Made by a program: the position numbers and the translations under genes
Assembly (NCBI GenBank): GCA_024516035.1
Contig: CM044964.1
Coordinates: 8,873,736-8,937,735, forward strand
Reading direction: 5' to 3'
Length of the DNA: 64,000 nucleotides
From: Bactericera cockerelli
Lineage: Eukaryota; Arthropoda; Insecta; Hemiptera; Triozidae
Shown: positions 33,209 to 42,000 of the stretch, piece by piece
How the letters are laid out: each line of letters starts with the position of its first letter
How positions within the stretch are numbered: the first letter of the stretch is position 1
The notes under the pieces: generated by a model
Database searches by the model: none
What the model saw: only the letters and a program-made list of their open reading frames with translations
Told to the model about the DNA's origin: nothing

Positions 33209-36200
33209 GTAAGTTTCAACAAAACATCAAGGTGTTTCCCTTGGAGTATGTTCCTACAGTGTAAGTTTCAACAAAACAAGGTGTTTCCCTTGGAGTATGT
33301 TCCTACAGTGTAAGTTTCAACAAAACAAGGTGTTTCCCTTGGAGTATGTTCCTACAGTGTAAGTTTCAACAAAACATCAAGGTGTTTCCCTTCGAGTATG
33401 TTCCTACAGTGTAAGTTTCAACAAAACATCAAGGTGTTTCCCTTGGAGTATGTTCCTACAGTGTAAGTTTCAACAAAACATCAAGGTGTTTCCCTTGGAG
33501 TATGTTCCTACAGTGTAAGTTTCAACAAAACATCAAGGTGTTTCCCTTGGAGTATGTTCCTACAGTGTAAGTTTCAACAAAACATCAAGGTGTTTCCCTT
33601 GGAGTATGTTCCTACAGTGTAAGTTTCAACAAAACATCAAGGTGTTTCCCTTGGAGTATGTTCCTACAGTGTAAGTTTCAACAAAACATCAAGGTGTTTC
33701 CCTTGGAGTATGTTCCTACAGTGTAAGTTTCAACGAAACAAGGTGTTTCCCTTGGAGTATGTTCCTACAGTGTAAGTTTCAACGATAATCGACCTTTACT
33801 CAAGCCGTGTTTTTTTTTTTGTTTTTTTGTTTTGGAAAAAAAAATCCAGGTTTGGTACCTGTTTCCATTTTCTTCCAAGTTTAGCTTCCCCAGTATTCGT
33901 GAAAGAAAAATGCGTTTCGGTACTTTTAAAGCTAAACAATGGACTTAACCTATAATAAGAATTTTATAAATCACTTTTGGTTCACCAAACTGGAAGAAGA
34001 TTTTTCCTCTTCCAAAAGAAACATGACTTTCTTCCAGTTCGTCCATTTTATTCTATTTTAATCCACTTTGGTTAGAAAGAAAAGTACAGCTAATGTCTTT
34101 TCACTTCCGATAAATTTCTAATATTAGAAATCGGCAGTTTGTGTTCGTTTTTGTAAAGATATAATAGAAAAATATACTCCGATATTATATCTCTGGACAT
34201 GTCATAATCTCTTGAGCAACTTTGGTTTTGTGTCTGTCTGTCGGAATGTTTGTTACTTTGCATTCCTCACAACTTCTTCCCCTTCTCCAGCAAAATATTG
34301 ATTTTTACCACAGATTTTACACTTATTTCTGCAATAGCATAGATAGTAACTCTTGCAGAGGTACTAGGTACTTTTTCTTAATTTTTCCGGGACGATATTG
34401 ATTTTTACCACAGATTCTAAAATTAATTCGTCAAATTAGGTACTGATTTTTCTTCATTTTTTTCGGGACGATATTGATTTTTACCACAGATTCTAAAATT
34501 AATTCGTCCAATTAGGTACTGATTTTTCTTCATTTTTTTCGGGACGATATTAAATTTACCACAGATTCCACAATTTATTCTCAAATTAGGTACTGATTCT
34601 TCTCCCTTTGCCCTCAGATTCGACAATTTCTCCGGCACAATAGCAGTGGACAGCCAGGTGTATGACATCACCCTGTGGGACACCGCGGGACAGGAAGACT
34701 ACGAGAGACTGAGGCCCATGTCCTACCCTCATGTAAGTGTGACCCATATATGTCCCATGTCCTACCCTCATGTAAGTGTGACCCATATATGTCCCATGTC
34801 CTACCCTCACGTAAGTGTGACCCATGTCCTACCCTCATGTAAGTGTGACCCATATATGTCCCATGTCCTACCCTCATGTAAGTGTGACCCATGTCCTACC
34901 CTCATGTAAGTGTGACCATGTCCTACCCTCATGTAAGTGTGACCCATATATGTCCCATGCCCTACCCTCATGTAAGTGTGACCCATATATGTCCCATGTC
35001 CTACCCTCATGTAAGTGTGACCCATGTCCTACCCTCATGTAAGTGTGACCCATATATGTCCCATGTCATACCCTCATGTAAGTGTGTCCCATGTCCCATG
35101 CCTTACCCTCATGTAAGTGTGACCCATGTCCTACCCTCAAAGAAGTCAATAACTTGGTACGACTGTCATTGGCAGTACAGCGTAGAAATACCTCGAGCCT
35201 GGTAGGCACCATGTGTCGGGAGAAGAACGATGACATATTTGTTATGTAAAGATTTCAATAAATTGATACTTATTATGTACCGGTAGGTCAGTGGTAAAGG
35301 CGGCACTCTGTGAATCCACAGGTTCCAGAGGTCGTGGGTTCGAAACCCAGCCGGGACATGACAAGTTATCCTTCCATTTGGGATTTTTACCACATAATAA
35401 TTATGTCCTTATCGGGCATTATAAATAAGGCGATATTATTATTATTATATTAGTACGAGTACATGTAGTTGTAAATGTTTTTTTTTTTCCCCCAGACGGA
35501 CTGTTTCATCCTCTGTTACTCTGTGAGTAGCCGGCCCTCCTTCGAGAATATAGAAAGCAAGTGGTTCCCCGAGATACGGCACCATTGTCCCAAAGTACCC
35601 ATCATCTTAGTCGGTAAGTAAATCAGTGATTAACACGTAGACGACCGGGTGTACCACCGGTGGTACACGCACGTTCGTACGGAATGGACCGGGTGTACCA
35701 CCGGTGCTACACAGGGTCGGATAGCCGTATTATCGCCGGTCCCACAAGAGAATTCACGAAAAACCATGCCGGTCGTCTAAGTGTTAAACTTGAAATGTAT
35801 GTGTGGCCAACAGTTGGAATTTCAACCAATTACAACAGTGCACTAGTATAGTCAGCTGATAGTGTCCACTTAGATTAAATCTAATTCTGTTTCATAATAT
35901 CGCCTTTTAAGTTCACGTAATCATATTTGTGTTAATCACAATTACTCAAACTCACTTTATGAAATAGGTTTTGTTTTAACTTGGGACTTGAACTACCGAC
36001 CTTCAAGTTACAAGTCCGCCGCCTTACCGATCAAGCTACTGAGGTCGGTCCTGCTGTATTCAACAAGCCCTATAGCAAACTGGCCCAAAAATGCCTTCGA
36101 TTAATAATTTGGTATCCTTTTTTCCCCCCAGCAACCAAAGCCGATCTACGAGACACAACGGAACCGCCCGCCGAGTCACAAAACACCGAGCGTGGTGAGA

Positions 36201-36442
36201 AGTTCCAACACGCCAAGTCCACGCTGAGCCGAATCTCTCACCTCGGCAAGTCGGGTGGTGCGTCGAACGCCAAGAGCCTGGTCAGCGCGCGGGCAGGAAA
36301 GAAAATGAAGCGAAAAATAGGTGCGGTCGCGTTCCTGGAGTGCTCAGCTATGAAGAATGAAGGTCTGGAGGAGGTGTTCGAAGCCGCTGTGAGAAGCGCT
36401 GTCAAGAGGAAGAGTAAGCACTGCTGTTGTGCAGTGCAGTGA
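33027..36442 (+). CDS. RhoL: Rho-family small GTPase, RhoL-type (four visible coding exons)
   Basis: Spliced exons 33027-33208, 34618-34732, 35496-35613 and 36132-36442 sum to 726 nt (241 aa plus TGA), with all phases agreeing and GT/AG at each intron. Motifs: P-loop GDGMVGKT (35-42; Met where Rac and Cdc42 have Ala, as in Drosophila RhoL), effector Thr60 in EYVPTVFDNF, DTAGQE (82-87), TKAD (140-143), ECSA, and prenylation box CAVQ (238-241) after a basic stretch. Rho GTPases switch actin and adhesion programmes at membranes; in Drosophila RhoL acts in haemocyte migration. Compared with Drosophila RhoL it is ~50 residues longer, from a basic N terminus and a ~40-residue Ser/Ala/Lys-rich insert after the G4 motif. 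Gly before the TKxD motif is Ala (codon formed across intron 3). The frame is open upstream of ATG 33027 to the acceptor at 32973, so an upstream exon could add residues. Confidence 0.9.
33177..33784 (+). repeat. Array of 12 copies of the RhoL exon 1/intron 1 junction
   Basis: Units of 52 or 49 bp (last one shorter), each 32 nt of exon end plus ~17-20 nt of intron start, repeat with almost no change (one C for G at about 33393, one G for A in the last two). Every unit keeps GTAAGT; donors at 33209, 33261, 33310, 33359, 33411, 33463, 33515, 33567, 33619, 33671, 33723 and 33772. In the exon-1 frame each donor reads GTG TAA, so using any donor but the first puts a stop codon in the message. Confidence 0.95.
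33785..34298 (+). other. RhoL intron 1 middle
   Basis: AT-rich with a T run (33810-33831). It has short complementary CTTCCA/TGGAAG motifs, but no repeat family or gene was recognised. Confidence 0.5.
34299..34617 (+). repeat. Array of acceptor-like units at the 3' end of RhoL intron 1
   Basis: TACTGATT plus a pyrimidine tract plus CAG/ATT recurs with ~75-bp period: TACTGAT at 34441, 34517 and 34591; CAG ends at 34313, 34413, 34489 and 34564, then the real acceptor at 34617. The upstream CAGs are all preceded by TTTACCA and followed by ATT, as the true exon is (ATTCGAC). Using the units at 34413 or 34489 would give V-F-stop (GT/A TTC TAA), and 34564 also stops soon after. Confidence 0.75.
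34618..34732 (+). CDS. RhoL: RhoL exon 2
   Basis: 115 nt, acceptor CCCTCAG, donor GTAAGT at 34733, ends in phase 0. Encodes FDNF through [20 protein letters not shown], that is switch I end, the G3 DTAGQ motif and switch II. Its last 18 nt form the exonic part of the second donor array. Confidence 0.9.
34715..35145 (+). repeat. Array of 12 copies of the RhoL exon 2/intron 2 junction plus one without a donor
   Basis: Units of 39, 27-28 or 35 bp carry CCTACCCTCAT (or CAC) plus GTAAGTGTG. GTAAGT donors at 34733, 34772, 34811, 34839, 34878, 34906, 34933, 34972, 35011, 35039, 35078 and 35113; a thirteenth unit at 35131 lacks it. The short units lack the ATATATGTCCC segment. Donors 2 and 3 are 39 and 78 nt beyond donor 1, in frame and without stops, adding 13 or 26 residues ([13 protein letters not shown] unit) after switch II. 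Later donors shift frame or pass a stop. Confidence 0.95.
35278..35440 (+). mobile_element. SINE family D copy in RhoL intron 2
   Basis: CCGGTAGGTCAGTGGTAAAG then CGTGGGTTCGAAACCCAGCC, A/B-box-like, with body ATTTGGGATTTTTACCACAT and a TATTATTATT tail. It ends about 55 bp before exon 3. Confidence 0.8.
35496..35613 (+). CDS. RhoL: RhoL exon 3
   Basis: 118 nt, acceptor after a T/C tract (CCCCCAG), donor GTAAGT at 35614. Encodes [20 protein letters not shown] through VPIILV, the core beta-4/alpha-3/beta-5 region. No donor duplication here, but a TTAA MITE starts 17 bp into the intron. Confidence 0.9.
35630..35787. mobile_element. piggyBac-like MITE, palindrome subfamily, two palindromes
   Basis: TTAACACGTAGACGACCGG to the inverted CCGGTCGTCTAAGTGTTAA, with TTAA on both sides (35630-35633 and 35784-35787). 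158 bp, with one perfect and one imperfect copy of the CCACCGGTGG-centred palindrome. Opposite orientation to the copies at 27937 and 53712. Confidence 0.88.
35921..36049 (-). mobile_element. SINE family A copy in RhoL intron 3
   Basis: The - strand head CCGACCTCAGTAGCTTGATC is at 36049; the body is slightly shortened. It ends 82 bp before exon 4. Confidence 0.75.
36132..36442 (+). CDS. RhoL: RhoL exon 4 and stop codon
   Basis: 311 nt, acceptor CCCCCCAG ending at 36131, stop TGA 36440-36442. Encodes TKADLRD, a ~40-residue Ser/Ala/Lys-rich insert, [20 protein letters not shown], and the basic tail [12 protein letters not shown]. The three adjacent cysteines suggest palmitoylation next to the prenylated cysteine; this is inference. 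Confidence 0.88.
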
Positions 36443-36700
36443 GACCATCTCAGTAACCATCACAAGTTTCTGTGTCTGAAACCCAGGCTGGGTGAGGGAC
36501 ATTTGAGAAGTGCCGTGAAGAGGAAGAGTAAACTCTGCTGTTGTGCAGTGCAGTGAGACCATCTCAGTAACCATCACAAGTTTCTGTGTCTGAATTCCGT
36601 ACTTGGAAAATTTCCGGTCCAACCCAGGCTGGGTGAGGTACATTTGAGAAGTGCCGTGAAGAGGAAGAGTAAACTCTGCTTCAGTTCAGTATAGGGAGAG
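36391..36700 (+). repeat. Tandem copies of the RhoL C-terminal coding end in its 3'UTR
   Basis: Unit 1 (36391-36504) contains the last 52 coding nt plus 62 nt of 3'UTR. Unit 2 (36505-36645) repeats GAGAAGTGCCGTGAAGAGGA through the CTGCTGTTGTGCAGTGCAGT end and the following UTR. Unit 3 (from 36646) is partial. All copies after the first lie behind the stop codon. GCACTGCTGTTGTGCAGTGC forms a small hairpin in unit 1. Confidence 0.9.
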
Positions 36701-37600
36701 TCATTTACCTACTCAGTCTCTATAAATAACAACATGTGTTTACATTTTGTACTTGAAAAATTCCGGTCCATCTCAGGCTGGGTGAGGATGTCACTCTGAG
36801 AGTAGCACGCCTGGTAAAATATAATTAGTTAAGGTAGGTATTGAGACTATTGTGAAAATATTAACTGTCCCACCAAATACAAAAACAAGCTTCATCATCT
36901 CCTCAGGTTAACCTTTAACTTCTGTTAATCATGTAATACCTAATTTTCAGTGGAATGAAAATTTCTTCTAATTTTATGTCATAATTTTTCATTTACATAA
37001 AAATGTCTATTTTTTTATGTTATAATTTTCAGTCAGTAGATTTTAAGTCTTCCCTGGTAATATATTTACAATCATGACCGTTTGTAATCCAGAGGGCGGG
37101 ATTAATAGATGAAATTCAAGACTCAAGTTTGAGTCTGAGTTATGAGTAACTCACAAGTTTGCAAGATGGAGTAATTTACTTAATGAAGTGCACTGCTAGT
37201 CAAGTTTTTCCTATCTTACACAGAACGCAATCCGTGACTTAGCGCCACAGAGGTATTACCAAAACGTCTATTAATCCGAAATAAGACTCTGAGGGTTAGG
37301 TGGTAGAAAATGCTTTGAGCATGAACCTCGGCTGGTGGCTACCTTCCACTAAAGAGTGTTATTATTATGATAAGTATTATCATATGGCTTGCAAGTTCTG
37401 GTCAAATCGTGCACTATAAATAATGCGATATTATTATTAAACCAAAAAATAAATAAACAATAATAATAAAACTTATGACTACCAGAAGACTCAAGCCTTT
37501 CTTATCTATCAATTCCTCCCCTGAATAAACCCATTTGTACATAAACCATTCATTGCGTTGCGCAGAATTAAAAAAAAAAAAGAAAATCACCAAATGCTTT
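36701..37600 (+). other. RhoL 3'UTR / downstream region
   Basis: Candidate polyadenylation signals AATAAA occur at about 37448-37453 and 37523-37528. Includes a possible small MITE (37094-37281, ends resembling GGATTAATAGACG inverted) and a SINE E body fragment (37275-37370). The transcript end cannot be fixed from sequence. Confidence 0.5.
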
Positions 37601-38299
37601 TGTTATGTATTTAATTTTTATATTTATTTTTTGTGCTTTGTCTAAATTAAACATTTTTGGAAACAAAATTTTCGTTTCTCATTTTCCCTAGATAGTGTGT
37701 CTCCAAATGTAAATATTTAAGGGGAGTTCAGGCATCTCATGGACTATCATTTAAGCCTGAAATTTGCCTTGGGACATTTTGTTTAGTTAAAAAATTATGG
37801 CTAAATCACTTTTTTCTACAAGTTAAGAGTATGTTTGGATGCACGTTTTAACAGAAATCAAGGTACTCCTATCAGGATAACCATCACATAAAGTCTCAGC
37901 TAATCAACGATCACGTTGATTATCTGAGACTAGATCTGTAGATCTTCTTCTGTAAAGGTTGGGCACACCTGGTATATACCATTAAGAAAAGTATGTAAAT
38001 ACAGATTTTAACAGTACATAATGTTAAAAAAGTATATAATTATTGTGTCCACCATTGATAGACTAAAAACTTGTAAACGAGAAAGAAGATTATAAAAGAA
38101 TAACAAAACAACTTTTTTTCTTTAAAATATTAACAATATTTTTGCAGTCTAGTTTTGAAGAGAAAGAAAGGTCAATGAAAATAATAATTCAGTAAAAAAT
38201 CATTGAAATTGAATTATATCTCACTTCATGGTTTATCTCTTGTTGTATGTATATAATTATATCTCTCTCATTTCACGGATTAATTTATTGTTTCTCTGA
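37601..38299. other. AT-rich gap between converging RhoL and NOG1
   Basis: No ORF or repeat recognised. It should hold the 3' ends of one or both genes. Confidence 0.5.
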
Positions 38300-38881
38300 A
38301 ATCCTGGTTCATCTCTCACACTGCCTGGTTTACCACCTCATGTTAATCACTTGCCTTTATTACTGTGGTCCTCATGAAGACAAAAAAAATATATATCTTA
38401 CCACCTGGTTTCTCACTTAATGATCTATCTCTCTCTGGTTTCTCACTTCCTGATTTATCTCTCTCTGGTTTCTCACGTCCTGATCTATCTCTCTCTGGTT
38501 TCTCGGCCTCTGTTTTACCTCCTCCCGGTCTATCTCCTCCTGATTTCTCACCTCCTGGTCTATCTCCTTCTTTACCTCTATCTGATTTCTCACTTTCTGG
38601 TTTACCTCCATCTGATATATTACCTTTGGTTCATCTCCTCCTGTTTTACCTCCTCCCGCTCTATCTCTTTCTGGTTTCTCGCCTCCTGCTCTATCTCCTT
38701 CTTTACCTCTCTCTGATTTCTCACTTTCTGGTTTACCTCCATCTGGTTCATCTCCCTCTGATATATTACCTCCTGGTTCATCTCTCCTGTTTTACCACCT
38801 CCCGCTCTATCTCTTTCTGGTTTCTCGCCTCCCGGTCTATCTCCTTCTGGTTTCTCGCCTCCCGCTCTATCTCCTCCTGGC
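38300..38881 (-). repeat. ~30-bp TC-rich minisatellite in the NOG1 3'UTR
   Basis: CTGGTTTCTCACTTCCTGAT-like units recur every ~30 bp (starts at 38407, 38437, 38467, 38497 and on), running up to the NOG1 stop codon. On the gene strand it is GA-rich. The peptide frames across it on either strand are repeat by-products. On the gene strand an AATAAA at about 38361-38356 lies within the array's far end. Confidence 0.85.
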
Positions 38882-39054
38882 TTATCGCCGGTCCGTCTTG
38901 CCGATGCCCCGCTTGCCGGAGAACAGATGCTTGGGCTTCTTGGTCCCGATGAAGCGGTCGCCCTCCCCCTTCAGTCCCCACTTGGACACCTTCTTCGCGA
39001 TGGCCTTGTGAGCCACCTTCTTGACGCGGGCCAGGGTCTGAGGGTCGCGGAGTC
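38882..39054 (-). CDS. NOG1: NOG1 exon 10 (last) with stop codon
   Basis: 173 nt, acceptor CCCCCAG, TAA at 38884-38882. Encodes [20 protein letters not shown] through the conserved basic end [18 protein letters not shown], which carries nucleolar targeting and rRNA-binding lysines in the family. The minisatellite begins right after the stop. Confidence 0.95.
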
Positions 39055-42000
39055 CTGGGGGACACAAGAGGCGACACACAGGGTGTTCGTTATTTGCTCA
39101 AATGAATAATAAAAACTCTATTTTTATATTTACCATTATTTGTCTGTATATATGTTCTACCTACTAATAAAGAGTTTCTAAATATAAATAAATAAATAAA
39201 ATAAATAAATAAACGGGGAATAGAGAGGGTTCATTGTTAGTAAGTCATTATTTTTGCGAACCAGTGCGCACGGTAATTATTTTTGTTTCATGGGCAAAAC
39301 CCCTTGGAAACTGAAGAAAACCACTGGGTAAAATTATTGTTTATAATGGAACTAAATAATAATAATGCTTTTTCTTTGTGTTATTATGTCACAGTTTTAG
39401 TGGGTAGCGCAGAATTATAGGACTTTCACCACTTTAATTTACAATATCTTGTATTTTTTGCCTATGATTCTGCCACTGGTCGCTGCTTCACATCAAAGCA
39501 GCGACTTATTTTTCCTCACGAGGTATGAGTGGACCCGAACATCCAAGTACAGAGCAGACAAATTCCTACACCGCTGGGAATCGAACCCAGGTCACCATGC
39601 GTGCAATGCCTAGCGTGCTAACTCACTCTGCCACAGTTACTACTTATAATGGAACTAAATGTAAACAAGGACTCTTTTAGGACTCCGACCAGTTTTAAAT
39701 AAATGCTAACTAGCAAATAACACTGGTCAACAATATTTTTTTGTTGTATTTCCGAATTTGATTAATTCTGATTTATTCTGATGCACTGATTACGTAAAGG
39801 TCATTCATTAGTTTAGATCAGATCTAGTTCAGTAGTTGTGCACCTGTGATTGAAAGTGGACTAATTACGTATATTTTTGGTAACTCACTTTAAAAATATT
39901 TGGATTACTATCAATACAGTTTCCATTACATTTCTAGTACCCTCTAATGTAGGTGTAGTATACAAAAAAAAAAAAACATGTAGGCAACCCATACAAAATT
40001 AGTGAAAACTACCTACAGTCCCTAAAACTCGTGTTTGTACAAGATCGAGTGTAATAAGGGTTGGGTGGAAGAGATTGCCACAGGCAATAACCCCGCCCTT
40101 TAGGTAGGACATTTCTCTCTTTTTTTCCTTCTTGTATATTTGTTTAATCTTTTTGTTTTTCTTTGTATTTCATTGTTTTCTACTGTATATATTTTTTGTT
40201 CTACCTAATAAAATTCTGGCTGGGGGACTATAAACAGGGAGTAGACCAGCATTGGCTTGGTTCTGGGGGCCCTTGTCAATTATTAGCCTCCTTGCAAAGA
40301 CAGTGGTAGAAGTGCTGAGTCATTCCTCCACTGTCTGGCTACCATCGTTCACGATGATGCCACCCTATGATGATGATGACCTAACAAAGCTTAAAAAAAA
40401 AAAAAAAAAAAATAGACATAAAAATAATACATACCAGATTGGTCACGTGGAGTGACACGTGAGTCACTGCGAGCACGCGACTTGGACCCGGGCCGCAGCG
40501 GGAACAGGCCGGCCGTGATGCTTCGGCCCGCCGAGTCCACCCGAAGTCGCTTGCCGCCAGCGGGGTGGTCCGTTTCATCAGCCTCGGTGACGGCACCGCC
40601 GCTAGAGCGCGCACGAGAGCGACTTGCGCGCGCCTCCACGCCTGCGGGGAGGAAGGAGATTGTAGAGTTGATGGTGGATAAAAATGGTTAGAGGAAAACA
40701 AAAATATTTATGGCGGAATTAATAGCCTCCTGAGACCTGGGCATGTTTTCCCGAAAATACTGATTTAGATTGATGGTGGATAAAAATGGTTAGAGGAAAA
40801 CAAAAATATTTATGGCGGAATTAATAGCCTCCTGAGACCTGGGCATGTTTTCCCGAAAACACTGATTTAGACCTGGATGTACTTTTAAAAGTATACAGGG
40901 TGGGGCAAAAGTCTGGAAACCCCTGAATAACTCTCGAATGGCTTCTTCGGTAAAATTAAAATTTTGTACGGTAAACCGGGCTAATAAGACCTTCTCTTAG
41001 AGTCGGGTCAATTTTTGCTACCGGCCCCCATGTCGGGGCCAGGGGGGCCAACTTCATTTTTTTAAATACGAACCCCCACCTTGCGATACATTTTTGGAAA
41101 GGTCTTTAAATAAGAAATACATAGGTGCAAATTTTATTTTTTTAATATTATTTGTTTGCAAATGGCGTCCAACTTTGTGTATGCAGTAAAGTCTGGAAAC
41201 CCCTGAATATCTTTCGAAAAGACTTTCTCAGTAAATTTAAAATTGTGTACGGTAATCCTTGGTAATTAGACCTTATATTAGAATTGGACCGATTTTTTTT
41301 TACTGGCCCCCAAGTCGGGGCCAGGGAGGTCAACTTCATTTTTTTAAATACGAAACCCCATCTTGCGATACATTTTTGGAAAGGTCTTATTACCCCGACT
41401 TACCGTGCACAATTTTAAATTAACTGAGAAAGCCTTTTCAAAAGATATTCAGGGGTTTCCAGAATTTACTGCATACACAAAGTTGGACGCCATTTGCAAC
41501 CAGTTTAATATTAAAAAAATAAAATTTGCACCTATGTATTTCTTATTTAAAGACCTTTCCAAAAATGTATCGCAAGGTGGGGGTTCGTATTTAAAAAAAT
41601 GAAGTTGGCCCCCCTGGCCCCGACATGGGGGCCGATAACAAAAATTGACCCGACTCTAAGAGAAGGTCTTATTAGCCCGGTTTACCGTACAAAATTTTAA
41701 TTTTACCGAAGAAGCCATTCGAAAGTTATTCAGGGGTTTCCAGACTTTTGCCCCACCCTGTATAAGACAGATACTATCGAGTCCTCGGCATGTATTTCAG
41801 AAAGTACTGATTAAGACCTGGCGTACTTTTAAAAGTACATGGAATTTTCAAAAACTCCCGACGGTTTTTGAGAGAAGATAGTAGTGTAAAGTGAAGTTGT
41901 CTTATGTACTTTTAAAAGCACATTCAGGTCTTAGGAGGATAGACAACATCAATAACTTAAGTCGTTGGTAAGTGTCGGTTTTCCCTATCTTACACAGTAC

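Noticed and set aside
33200..33216. Recursive (ratchet) splice site CAG/GTAAGT in the array
   Set aside because: The sequence is CAGTGTAAGT, with an extra T between the acceptor-like CAG and the donor, so a zero-length exon does not fit exactly.
33177..33784. CRISPR-like regular repeat array
   Set aside because: Units are contiguous with no unique spacers and cross an exon boundary of a eukaryotic gene.
34586..35205. Long frames [11 protein letters not shown] (-) and [13 protein letters not shown] (+)
   Set aside because: The - frame is antisense to the donor array. The + frame is meaningful only as the first two in-frame extensions of exon 2, noted as a finding; it is not a separate gene.
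35981..36442. 153-codon frame starting inside the intron before RhoL exon 4
   Set aside because: The first part is SINE A and intron; only 36132 onward is exon, shown by the CAG acceptor and phase.
37094..37281. Small MITE with GGATTAATAGACG-like ends
   Set aside because: Ends match only imperfectly and no target duplication is clear; kept as a possibility inside the RhoL downstream entry only.
38365..38952. 195-codon frame with SGFSLPDLSL repeats (+ strand)
   Set aside because: It reads the 30-bp NOG1 3'UTR minisatellite and then the antisense of NOG1 exon 10.
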